A stretch of 64,000 nucleotides of DNA from Sphingobacterium detergens. GTDB taxonomy: Bacteria; Bacteroidota; Bacteroidia; Sphingobacteriales; Sphingobacteriaceae. Below the pieces are notes generated by a model. That model was not told the origin of the DNA and made no database searches. It saw only the letters and a list, made by a program, of their open reading frames with translations. Both the position numbers and the translations under genes were made by a program. The DNA lies in assembly GCF_003610355.1 (NCBI RefSeq), contig NZ_RAPY01000001.1:2410500-2474499 (forward strand), in the 5' to 3' direction. Positions 55,540 through 64,000 of the stretch are shown piece by piece; position 1 is the first letter of the stretch, and each line of letters opens with the position of its first letter.

Positions 55540-57297
55540 CTAATAAACTTTTACTTCAGCCATCGCTGCATTTTGAGTACCATCAAATGCAGATTTGAAA
55601 ATAAGTTTAAAATAACGGAATGATTTCACTGCTGGCAAAGCTATATTTTGCGGAGTAACCACATCTTGTAACACAAATTGACCTTCACTATTCCAATTTA
55701 TATTGTCCGGACTTACCTGAATCTCTATATCTTTTACTCTTCGTGGACCATTTCGCTGTGTAAAGGTAAATCCTGTTACAGTTGTATCTTTTTTCATATC
55801 GACAGCGATAAAATATGGATAAGTCCCAGGAGTACTTGACCATCTTGAATGCCAGTAGGTAGCAGCATTGCCATCGATCATATTTGCTGCTCGCCCATTT
55901 TCGGAAGCTGTCTCTTGATTGGTGTAACCGACTACGAGCCATTTATTTTCCCAATTTGGATCGTCAGTTTTGCTTGTAAGGTCTTCTGCGGATGCTGGTA
56001 AATTGAGATTTCCAATTTCTGTGTAGACCGATTCACTCACTTTAAGTCCCCATTTTCGGAAGAAAGCACTTAAATTTTTACCCGAGATTGTACAGGCTTT
56101 CAACATAAAGTAACGCATCTGTTGTTCTCTTGTCGAAAACGTAGCTTGCTCTTCTCGCGTTTCTTTATGCAAGGTCTGGTAAAAATTATCGCCAAATGCC
56201 AACCATAATTGCTGGAACATTGCCAATCGAACAAAAAGTGAAGTGCTGCTTGCATTGAAATCTTTTTCCGCATAGGGAATTATCAAATAATCCATCGCAT
56301 CGACCCACACATTATCCCCAGTTAATCGTGAGGTTGGATGCCCCATTTTCCGTTCTACCGCTAAGGAATAGATATTAACGGTAACCTCGCCAAGGGCGTC
56401 CCAGGTCCAGGCGCCTTGTTGATGCATATGTCCTAATTCGTGCCAAGGTCCCCAGCCATTATTACGGGCTCCGTCAACAGTCAATACTACGTTCATAACA
56501 CTACTAATGTACGCAGTCCGATACCAGGTTGCTACCATGTAATAATCTGTATTATCGGTCTCTGTCATTAAAAGTTTATGAACATTTTCTTTGTGCTGGG
56601 CCGAAGAATTGTCAATACCACTAATGGCATATTCAGCTTTTGTTATTTCATCAAAAGTTTGCATCAACTGTTGCTGATTTTCCTGCCGATATTCCAATGC
56701 TTTGGCACGGGATGCCACTAACATTGTTTCGTTGCTTTCCAAAATGACATCTGGAGCTGTTGTCCATGTATCTAACATCGTTTGCCATTGTGCATTTGTC
56801 GTCTTTCCAAGGACAAAGTGCGGTGCAGGCCGGTGGCCACTTCTAAATTCAAGCTGAACTTTACCTGTCGGTGCACTATTGTCATTTGCATTGTAACGGA
56901 TGTATAGGAGCCCCCCGTACTCATCTGCCTGAATGGTATTAATTCCTGCGGTTAATGGTACGACTGTAGGATTCCACTTCGCTTTATACCTGGAAAAAGT
57001 TCCAATAAAAAGTGTCGGAACACCACTGCCATCTTCCAATTGCTCTACATGGATCGTAAGCGTTTCATTCGGAGCCACATAGAATCCGGTTGCCGTAAAA
57101 TCGGATGCAGGATTTCGTTGCCCTAATCGTTTGGCTTCTTTTGTCCCAGAGGGTACTTCATTAAAAACCTGAATAGTGTCATAACTAATAGCCAAACTAT
57201 CAATCGGCACTTCTTCCATGACAACTACGTTTTTCTGGCAAGCAGAAAAAATAACAACAGCTATCAAAAACCATAATTTAATTGCATTTTTTAACAT
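55540..57297 (-). CDS. M60-type (Peptidase_M60-like) metallopeptidase lipoprotein with discoidin domain, intact
   Basis: 585 residues with lipobox FSACQ. An N-terminal jelly-roll-like part (about 30-160) is followed by the zincin domain, with the zinc motif HELGHMHQQ (286-294) and downstream Glu304 (LGEVTVN) as probable third ligand. A C-terminal F5/8-type (discoidin/CBM32-like) domain spans about 450-585. M60-like enzymes (BT4244, Amuc_1514, IMPa) cut next to O-glycans in mucin-type glycoproteins. The gene ends the third PUL, 72 nt after the DUF1735/DUF4361 gene. A broken paralogue lies at 22705-24462. Confidence 0.85.
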   Translation of the reverse strand: MLKNAIKLWFLIAVVIFSACQKNVVVMEEVPIDSLAISYDTIQVFNEVPSGTKEAKRLGQRNPASDFTATGFYVAPNETLTIHVEQLEDGSGVPTLFIGTFSRYKAKWNPTVVPLTAGINTIQADEYGGLLYIRYNANDNSAPTGKVQLEFRSGHRPAPHFVLGKTTNAQWQTMLDTWTTAPDVILESNETMLVASRAKALEYRQENQQQLMQTFDEITKAEYAISGIDNSSAQHKENVHKLLMTETDNTDYYMVATWYRTAYISSVMNVVLTVDGARNNGWGPWHELGHMHQQGAWTWDALGEVTVNIYSLAVERKMGHPTSRLTGDNVWVDAMDYLIIPYAEKDFNASSTSLFVRLAMFQQLWLAFGDNFYQTLHKETREEQATFSTREQQMRYFMLKACTISGKNLSAFFRKWGLKVSESVYTEIGNLNLPASAEDLTSKTDDPNWENKWLVVGYTNQETASENGRAANMIDGNAATYWHSRWSSTPGTYPYFIAVDMKKDTTVTGFTFTQRNGPRRVKDIEIQVSPDNINWNSEGQFVLQDVVTPQNIALPAVKSFRYFKLIFKSAFDGTQNAAMAEVKVY

Positions 57298-57369
57298 AAT
57301 AAAAAAGTTAATGTTTATAAATTGATTAATAAAAAAATGATATGCTTCTTTCTAATGAATTGAATAAAC

Positions 57370-58530
57370 TTATTTAGGATCGATTGGTAACCAATACTTA
57401 TATCCTAGCTGTCGTATTCGTTGCCAATTTTGTGGCGCACTTGAAGCATTAGGGTTTCTAATATCAAGTTTATCATCTACGTAGGTAAGGATATCGGTAT
57501 AATCCGACCCAATGACACTTTTATAATGCAATGTCAAGGTCTTGGTTTTCGGATCATAAGAATTGTCAATACTGGTTTTCTGCGTTGTCGAATAATTGAA
57601 TGTCCGGACAGGAAAATTCGGATCTCCCTGCAACACAGGTTCCATGGTATATGTACCATAAACCTCATTGTTTAAAAACAATTTATTGTACATCCAGCCT
57701 GATCCATGGATACCAAAAACTTCAAAACTCCAAACCCCTGTCCCCCATATCACAAACTGCCCTTTATTTTTTCCATCATGACTAAGTTTGGTAATGAACT
57801 TGTAGGTATGGTGCACACCGCCAACCGTATTCTCCGCTCCATTACCCTGCAGGCGAGCTGAGTGATATCGTCCTTCAGGTAGTTCTGGAATCGGAAAGCC
57901 TGACCAGTTGACGACCTTGTCTATATCGACGACCAAATTACCCACCATAAAATTGTTATAATAATTTGCAATTTCGCCACCATTGACTATTTTTAAAGGA
58001 AAAGCATAATTCAGATACTGTTCTATTTTTTCACGCTTGATGGGAATTTTGAAAATTAACGACTTTGAGGCGCTTCCCTTAGGTATGACAACGGTAAATA
58101 GTTTAACGACCTTATCAAAGGCAGCGTTAACCTCATATTCATCTGCCCCCGGAATAAAATATTTCGTATTGTTTTCTGTATTATAATCTGCCAAGACCTC
58201 TTCATCAAACATCAATTGTACTGGGATATCTCTGTCTGCCAGAAGTGATCCTCCTACTCCAACTTTAAATTTGATCTCTACTGATCCATTGCGTTTATCT
58301 TCTATCAGATCAACATCATAGTTGTCGTTTTTAATTTTCAACGTATCCTTAAATGTATAGGCCTGAATTGCCGTAATGACCCGTTCGGAAGCTGCTGTGG
58401 ACTCACCGCTTACAATATAGATTTCTTGCTTAAAAAACTCTTTATTCTCGTAATCCAATTTTCCGCATCCGAGCAGTTGAAAAAGGATAACCGTTATGAT
58501 AAAACGTGTAAAAAACTGCTGTCTTTTCAT
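57370..58530 (-). CDS. DUF1735-DUF4361 surface lipoprotein, PUL 3
   Basis: A 386-residue lipoprotein with lipobox QLLGC. It has an N-terminal BT_3987-like DUF1735 domain (about 25-200) and a C-terminal DUF4361-like domain (about 215-380) with GTGVWSFEVFGIHGSGWMYN. This layout is known from surface glycan-binding proteins of Bacteroidota PULs. It lies 39 nt after susD, in the middle of the PUL. No enzyme motif. Confidence 0.8.
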   Translation of the reverse strand: MKRQQFFTRFIITVILFQLLGCGKLDYENKEFFKQEIYIVSGESTAASERVITAIQAYTFKDTLKIKNDNYDVDLIEDKRNGSVEIKFKVGVGGSLLADRDIPVQLMFDEEVLADYNTENNTKYFIPGADEYEVNAAFDKVVKLFTVVIPKGSASKSLIFKIPIKREKIEQYLNYAFPLKIVNGGEIANYYNNFMVGNLVVDIDKVVNWSGFPIPELPEGRYHSARLQGNGAENTVGGVHHTYKFITKLSHDGKNKGQFVIWGTGVWSFEVFGIHGSGWMYNKLFLNNEVYGTYTMEPVLQGDPNFPVRTFNYSTTQKTSIDNSYDPKTKTLTLHYKSVIGSDYTDILTYVDDKLDIRNPNASSAPQNWQRIRQLGYKYWLPIDPK

Positions 58531-58569
58531 ATAATTTTTCAGTTTACTTAGTTTATAAATATGACTATC

Positions 58570-60534
58570 TTACCAACCAGGATTTTGTACAAGTTCTCCC
58601 CAGTGATTAGAAACATCGACAAAAGGAAGCGGGAAAAAGTAATCCTTTTTCTTAAAGGAATATCCATCTATGATTGTACGGTCATAAAAGCTGATATCCG
58701 TTTTTTTATAGTTCATTCCATAGACAGGTCCACCGACACCGGCTGGATTTCCCCAAATATCACGCTGTACTCTTTCGGCGTCTTTCCAGCGTCTTACATC
58801 AAAAAATCTTTTCCCTTCAAATGCAAATTCGATCATCCGTTCTTTCTTTATCCAAGCGCGGACTTCGGCCTGACTACCTACCGTAAACCCCGGCAATCCT
58901 GCTCTAAAACGTATCAGATTTAGGTATTTAAGAATATCTGGATGATTGGGTTGAAACTCATTTAAAGCCTCAGCGTAGGATAAATATATTTCCGCAAGCC
59001 GATAAACTGGAAATTGCTTCTCAAAAGTTCCTTCAATTCGCATATCACCATCATTGACGTATTTCACGATGGAATAACCTGTGCGCACAGAGGGGCGATC
59101 GGTCTCAATATATCCATCGGCTGTTTCTGCCCTAAAATCCGCATAATAATAGGGATCTGTTTTATCGTCTTGTTTAAAACCTCTTCCATGGAAGCCCAAT
59201 GTCGCATAAAAGCGTGCTTCTCTATTCATTACACGATTAGGAATAGAGGGATAAACATTGCCTTTTAGGAAATTGGTGCGAATCGGAGACAAATCAGAGG
59301 CGCCATCGCCCTTAATGTAATAGTTGTCCGCCGATCTAGAGGCGCCATTGTCTTCATATAATTTTCGGTTTTCTTCTTCGATGGTCTTGCCATTATTCAT
59401 ATAAAATGCATCAACGAGCTTTTGTGTGCCGGCAATACGTGATATTATACCTGAATTTGATGCCTTATGTCCGCGGGGCCAGCCTAAGGCTGTCAAATTC
59501 ACATTTTGATTCGGGCGGGAGACCTGCCAAATAACTTCTTTATTCCAATAATGGTCGCCACCGCTAAATAAAGCCTTGAACGACCTATAGGGATCTACAC
59601 CTGCGGGTCCATTGGGCCAGGGGACATCATTGCCAACAAAATTTCCAAGGGGAACTGTCTTATAGCCTTCATTAGCAGGCAAAGCCAATAATTCATATTG
59701 ATTAAGATCTATAATTGATTTATATGCATTTGCTGCTGCCTGCCATTTAGATGCATCATAAGATGGGTTGAAAAAGGGTTCACCAGCTTTGGTTCTAAAT
59801 GTACTGTATTCGGTATTCCCATTGACCAAGGGACTAGCTGACCAAAGTAATACCCTGGCTTTCGTCGCCATGGCAACTGCTTTTGATGGTCTTCCAAGAT
59901 CCGAAGATAGTATAGCCGCCTGATTTGGTAATTGTTGACCAACCAAATCTAGTTCTCCTACAATAAAATTCACACATTCCTGAAGGGTTGCTCGGGAAGT
60001 TGGATAATCTCCAGAAGCATAATCAATGGTTTTATCGACAATAACAAAGGGGCCATAAATTTCCAATAATAGAGAATAATAATAAGCGCGTAGAAAACGG
60101 ACATCAGCTTGGTAGCCTTCCACTTCGCCTTCTTTCAATAGTTTGTCATCTGCTAAGGTAGATTTCTCAAGCAATAGATTGCATGCTCTGATGGCTTGAT
60201 ACAGCTTCGTCCAATAATTCAACGCATCGGGCATATTATCTGCGTTATACTTATTTTGAGAAAGTTGCAGCGCTACATAGACATCCAAGCCTGAATGGCC
60301 TTCGTCCCCCGCTCCGGCAAAAGCCCAACTATTATGCATGTCCGTAAAATTGGGCAGGTAACCAAAGCAGGCCGCCCATGATTGACGGATATCTTTTCTT
60401 GATTTCCAAATATCATTGAGGTTATCTACTTCATGTAAATATTCTTCGGATTCTAGGTAATCACAAGACTGAAAATTGACACTTATGGATACCATAAAGA
60501 TTAATGCCATTATTTTTGTACTCATTTTTTTCAT
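58570..60534 (-). CDS. SusD/RagB-family lipoprotein, PUL 3
   Basis: From the ATG at 60534 (MKKMSTKIMA) this is a 654-residue SusD-like protein; the open frame starts at a TTG 24 nt earlier. Lipobox NFQSC. The body is the usual TPR-rich SusD fold, and the C-terminal KKERMIEFAFEGKRFFDVRRW (about 596-616) is the SusD signature. It follows susC by 38 nt. Substrate not deducible, but the co-encoded M60-type peptidase points to glycoprotein-derived glycan. Confidence 0.93.
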   Translation of the reverse strand: MKKMSTKIMALIFMVSISVNFQSCDYLESEEYLHEVDNLNDIWKSRKDIRQSWAACFGYLPNFTDMHNSWAFAGAGDEGHSGLDVYVALQLSQNKYNADNMPDALNYWTKLYQAIRACNLLLEKSTLADDKLLKEGEVEGYQADVRFLRAYYYSLLLEIYGPFVIVDKTIDYASGDYPTSRATLQECVNFIVGELDLVGQQLPNQAAILSSDLGRPSKAVAMATKARVLLWSASPLVNGNTEYSTFRTKAGEPFFNPSYDASKWQAAANAYKSIIDLNQYELLALPANEGYKTVPLGNFVGNDVPWPNGPAGVDPYRSFKALFSGGDHYWNKEVIWQVSRPNQNVNLTALGWPRGHKASNSGIISRIAGTQKLVDAFYMNNGKTIEEENRKLYEDNGASRSADNYYIKGDGASDLSPIRTNFLKGNVYPSIPNRVMNREARFYATLGFHGRGFKQDDKTDPYYYADFRAETADGYIETDRPSVRTGYSIVKYVNDGDMRIEGTFEKQFPVYRLAEIYLSYAEALNEFQPNHPDILKYLNLIRFRAGLPGFTVGSQAEVRAWIKKERMIEFAFEGKRFFDVRRWKDAERVQRDIWGNPAGVGGPVYGMNYKKTDISFYDRTIIDGYSFKKKDYFFPLPFVDVSNHWGELVQNPGW

Positions 60535-60572
60535 GCTAGATACTGTTTTGTTTTTCAACTCTATTAAAGGTT

Positions 60573-63500
60573 TTACAACTTAAATTTTACATTTACACCT
60601 AATGAAAAAGTGCGTTTAAGGGGATAAGCGTAAGAAGAAGTTTGTTCAGGATTCCAGTCCTTAAATTTGGAAAATGTAGCTACATTGTCTCCGCGCATAA
60701 AGAGATAGACACTTTTAAATGGCATGTTTTCACTTTTTGGAATCCAGTTGTAGCCAATCTCGATATCCGCGAGACGTAAATAAGTTGCTTCTCTCAGCCA
60801 AAAGGTAGATTGCTGTGCATTGTTCGTATTATCAGACCCTACACCTAGTCTTGGATAAACAGCGTTTGGGTTTTCAGTATCCGGGTTACCTGAGTATGAA
60901 GCTGGTGTCCAATGGTTGTCATAGGCGACTTGGTAGATAGCACCGTTACTACCACTTGCATTGAACGGGATACGGCCGCCATTAATCGTACGGAACATAT
61001 CGGCTTTCCCTATTACACGTGTCGCTAGCACCCAGTTTTTATAACTAAAATCAACGGCTAAGGAATAGGTCCATTTTGGGTTCGTATTTCCTAACCAGAT
61101 CCTGTCTTCTGGGGTGATGAGGCCATCACCATTGATATCTTTATACTTTATGTCTCCGGGCATGACAAGATTCCAGGTCTGTACCGGACTATTATCAATA
61201 TCTTCTTGGTCTTTAAAAAGACCTAATGATATATAATTGAGGCCCCTTCCCCAATCCAGTCCAATACCACTTTGATAAGGCATTCTTGGATCTAATTCTC
61301 CATTTTCAACGATGACATTCTCATTATAGGTAAGGATTCCGCGGATATAGTTTATTCGAAAATCTCCAAAACTTTTAGTGTAAGAAACATCCAGATCTAT
61401 TCCGTTGGCATACATCTCACCTAGATTGGCCTGAGGTACTGTAACAAGTCCTAAGGTGGCAGGTAAGCGGTTTAGGTTAATTAGCTGTGCTTCTCGTGTA
61501 TTTCTGAAATAATCCAATATCAGTCTGAAACTATTAAATAATCCTAACTCTAAACCAAGATTCATTTTTTTGTTTTTCTCCCAGGTCAGTCCTAATTGTT
61601 CCAGTTTAGATTCACCTATTCCCTGGATATTCTGACCGCTATAAGCTGTGCCTCCAAACCCAAAGGTATAGCCATCACGTGGTGCTGTACCGGCTAAGTA
61701 CCCGAAACGTAAGGCGTTACCAGTTGCGCCAACAACACCATAGGAGCCGCGAAATTTCAGTAAATTAACAACAGGTTTAATGGTCTTAAAAAATCCTTCT
61801 TCGGAAACTACCCATCCAAGACCTACGGACGGAAATGTCGACCATCGTTTGTCCGGAGTAAACATTTGGGAGCCCGAAGCACCAAAGTTAATATCGGTGA
61901 AATATCTATTTTTATATCCACCTGTTATACGACCAGCGATGGACTGCTCACGAATGGGTAGTGCATTTATAAGGAGCGTTGATCCCGTACCAGCAGGTAC
62001 ATCTGCCATAAACTCACGCTGTTTATAGAGTATTAATCCAGAGGTAGTAAAATCCTTACCAAAATCGCGCGCATAATTTAGACTTCCTTGCACTTCGACT
62101 ACGCGATTTCCTGAAGGTGGAGCGGATACAAATCGCATTTTATCATCTAGATCCGGCGTAGTATTGATCGTTACAAGATTTCCATCCTCATCTCGCCCAC
62201 TACCTAAATAACTATTCGTAAAATCGGGACGATGCTGTTGATAGGCTTTTATATACTGATGGCTATAGTCGTTGATTTTTGAAAATGAGGCAATTCCGTT
62301 AAAAAACAATCCTTTCGTTAAAAAATCCAGCTTTTGCGTGATATTTAAGTTCGTTGACATCACATTCGAGTAGTTTCGGACAAAACCTGTTTTGTTAAGT
62401 AAAGAAAACGGATTTACCGTTCCGGCGGGTTCTTCCGGGGCTGTTCCATTAGAATATTGTGTTGGAAAAAGGGTAGGATTAATCTCATTGATAATTGTTA
62501 ATATTTGATTAGTACCCTGCCCCGGCTCGGTCGTATTATTATATCTACCATCGAATCCTAATCCCAATGTTGTTGTTTTTGTAATATCGGCCTTCAAATT
62601 GGACCGAAAGTTAAATTGGTTGTATTTTGCATTAGAGTTATAAGATTCGAGATTTCCTCGGAACATTCCATCCTCCATATAATATCCTCCCGACATATAA
62701 TAGGTGACGACATTGCCACCGCCGCCAATATTAAAATTTCCTTTGTGTGAAAGATTATTAGGTTTGATCAATGCATTGTACCAATCGATATTCGGATAAA
62801 AATCCATATCCTGATCGCCAAATTTTTCAATAATTTCATCACTATAGGGTTTATCTTTTCCACGAACAGCGAAGGCTTCATTTCTAATTTTTGCGTATTG
62901 GACAGCATCTATCCATTTCGGTTTATAGGTTGCGTTATTGACTGAGCTAGACAAAAACATGCTCACACTTGGCCGATCAGCAATTTTTCCAGTTTTTGTT
63001 GTGATCACAATGATACCATTAGCACCCTCCAATCCATATACGGCAGTTGCGGATGCATCTTTGAGGATTGAAAAGCTTTCTATATCGTTGGGATCTACAT
63101 CGTCAATATTCCGACGTAAACCATCTATCAATACCAATGGTTCACTGCTTCCTTTTACGGAATTTATCCCACGGATTATAAAATTAGCCCCATCTTTACC
63201 GGGTTGACCTGAGCTTTGGCTAAAGGAGACCCCGGCAACACGTCCGGCCAGCTGATTTGTTAAAGATCGCGTTGGTCCAATCAATTCGCGAGGATTGACG
63301 GTCGCAATTGCGCCGACTACACTAATTTTCTTTTGTACACCAAGCGCGACGACGACAACCTCATCCAAATCGCCACTATTTGCTTTTAGTACAATGTTAA
63401 GGTTCTTTAAGTGTTCATCACTTAGTGATGATAGATCAAATTCGCTGTTTACAAAACCGACTGAACTAAATACCAAAAGTGCCCGACGAGGTATATTAGA

Positions 63501-64000
63501 AAGGGTAAAATAACCATTCTTGCCAGAGACAGTACCAAAAAGCGCATTCGCTTTAATACGGACAGAAACATCACTGAGAGGGTTATTTTTCTCATCAACG
63601 ACCATTCCACTAATAGTCACTACCTTTGATCTATTACTTGGTGATTGCGTAGTTTGCGACCTTGGTAAATCTCTACTTTTAACAATAACTATATTGTCTT
63701 TCAATTCATAATTTACCGGCTGATTCTCAAAAATCTTATGCAATATGGATGTGATTTCATCATCCTTAACAATCAGATTCAGGGGTTTCGCATTCTTGAT
63801 AACCAGACTATCATATTGAAACTTGTAATTTGTCTGAGCCGCTATCAATGAAAAGGCTGAATCCAATGTTGCGTTCTTAAACTCAAAATTTAATCGTTGA
63901 GCGGAGGCTTGTGGTAGGGCAAACAAAAAGCTCAGACAAAGGAATACAAGCAATTTTTTACTGAAAGGTATAGAAAAATACGGTTTGAATTTATTAGATC
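60573..64000 (-). CDS. SusC/RagA-family TonB-dependent transporter, PUL 3 (5' end beyond window)
   Basis: The open reading frame runs through the window edge: before the first proposed start (a TTG at 63953) the codons continue in frame as SNKFKPYFSIPFSKK, which looks like the start of a SusC signal peptide, so the true ATG is outside. The visible part has an STN domain (beginning near LNFEFKNATLDSAF), a carboxypeptidase-like domain, plug (VVVALGVQKK) and barrel ending RTFSLGVNVKFKL. It is the first gene seen of PUL 3. Whether a FecR or sigma gene lies upstream is not visible. Confidence 0.93.
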   Translation of the reverse strand, partial: SNKFKPYFSIPFSKKLLVFLCLSFLFALPQASAQRLNFEFKNATLDSAFSLIAAQTNYKFQYDSLVIKNAKPLNLIVKDDEITSILHKIFENQPVNYELKDNIVIVKSRDLPRSQTTQSPSNRSKVVTISGMVVDEKNNPLSDVSVRIKANALFGTVSGKNGYFTLSNIPRRALLVFSSVGFVNSEFDLSSLSDEHLKNLNIVLKANSGDLDEVVVVALGVQKKISVVGAIATVNPRELIGPTRSLTNQLAGRVAGVSFSQSSGQPGKDGANFIIRGINSVKGSSEPLVLIDGLRRNIDDVDPNDIESFSILKDASATAVYGLEGANGIIVITTKTGKIADRPSVSMFLSSSVNNATYKPKWIDAVQYAKIRNEAFAVRGKDKPYSDEIIEKFGDQDMDFYPNIDWYNALIKPNNLSHKGNFNIGGGGNVVTYYMSGGYYMEDGMFRGNLESYNSNAKYNQFNFRSNLKADITKTTTLGLGFDGRYNNTTEPGQGTNQILTIINEINPTLFPTQYSNGTAPEEPAGTVNPFSLLNKTGFVRNYSNVMSTNLNITQKLDFLTKGLFFNGIASFSKINDYSHQYIKAYQQHRPDFTNSYLGSGRDEDGNLVTINTTPDLDDKMRFVSAPPSGNRVVEVQGSLNYARDFGKDFTTSGLILYKQREFMADVPAGTGSTLLINALPIREQSIAGRITGGYKNRYFTDINFGASGSQMFTPDKRWSTFPSVGLGWVVSEEGFFKTIKPVVNLLKFRGSYGVVGATGNALRFGYLAGTAPRDGYTFGFGGTAYSGQNIQGIGESKLEQLGLTWEKNKKMNLGLELGLFNSFRLILDYFRNTREAQLINLNRLPATLGLVTVPQANLGEMYANGIDLDVSYTKSFGDFRINYIRGILTYNENVIVENGELDPRMPYQSGIGLDWGRGLNYISLGLFKDQEDIDNSPVQTWNLVMPGDIKYKDINGDGLITPEDRIWLGNTNPKWTYSLAVDFSYKNWVLATRVIGKADMFRTINGGRIPFNASGSNGAIYQVAYDNHWTPASYSGNPDTENPNAVYPRLGVGSDNTNNAQQSTFWLREATYLRLADIEIGYNWIPKSENMPFKSVYLFMRGDNVATFSKFKDWNPEQTSSYAYPLKRTFSLGVNVKFKL

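Noticed and set aside
63954..64000. TTG at 63953 as the SusC start
   Set aside because: The frame continues upstream in a signal-peptide-like sequence to the window edge.
1..64000. CRISPR arrays, rRNA, tRNA, transposases or integrases
   Set aside because: No regularly spaced repeats or recognisable RNA gene or mobile-element protein was seen; a tRNA scan was not run.

Overview
The window looks like chromosomal DNA of a Bacteroidota member of the family Sphingobacteriaceae, most likely a Sphingobacterium. The reasons are three SusC/SusD pairs, FecR/ECF signalling, Bacteroidota-type TAnnTTTG promoters, a zeaxanthin-type carotenoid operon and AT-rich intergenic DNA with few Shine-Dalgarno sequences. 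No rRNA, tRNA, CRISPR array, transposase or phage gene was recognised.

Layout. (1) 0-4 kb: a probable zinc-limitation island with two COG0523 (CobW-type) GTPases, GTP cyclohydrolase FolE and a small unknown protein, expressed from divergent promoters. (2) 4.1-14.6 kb: a polysaccharide utilisation locus (PUL) with ECF sigma factor, FecR, SusC, SusD and three surface lipoproteins. The last of these is a GH18 endo-beta-N-acetylglucosaminidase, and the arrangement resembles the Bacteroides high-mannose N-glycan PUL. (3) 15-22.6 kb: single genes for a membrane protein, a GH95-like glycosidase, a DUF6660-like Cys-rich protein, a bestrophin, an S41 peptidase and catalase. (4) 22.7-25.7 kb: an M60-type glycopeptidase gene broken by one stop codon, then proline dehydrogenase. 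(5) 26.6-30.8 kb: MarR regulator-crtI-crtB-crtZ-crtYcd, predicted to make zeaxanthin. (6) 31-35.1 kb: small hypothetical and membrane genes, some immunity-protein-like, together with decayed gene fragments.

(7) 35.2-46.3 kb: a second PUL with FecR, SusC, SusD, a GH116-type glycosidase and an exported RbsD/FucU-like lipoprotein, preceded by a ThuA-LamG protein; no sigma gene lies beside this FecR. (8) 46.6-55.3 kb: an exported amidohydrolase with an alginate-export-type porin, three YcaC-like cysteine hydrolases, two Crp-like regulators and a membrane-anchored dihaem cytochrome c. (9) 55.5-64 kb: a third PUL with SusC (5' end beyond the window), SusD, a DUF1735/DUF4361 lipoprotein and an intact M60-type peptidase, close paralogue of the broken copy 33 kb away.

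The common theme is harvest of glycoprotein or complex glycans at the cell surface: GH18 removes N-glycans, M60 cuts glycosylated protein, GH95 and GH116 trim sugars, and SusCD pairs import the products. Functional assignments rest on motif recognition by eye, not on database searches.
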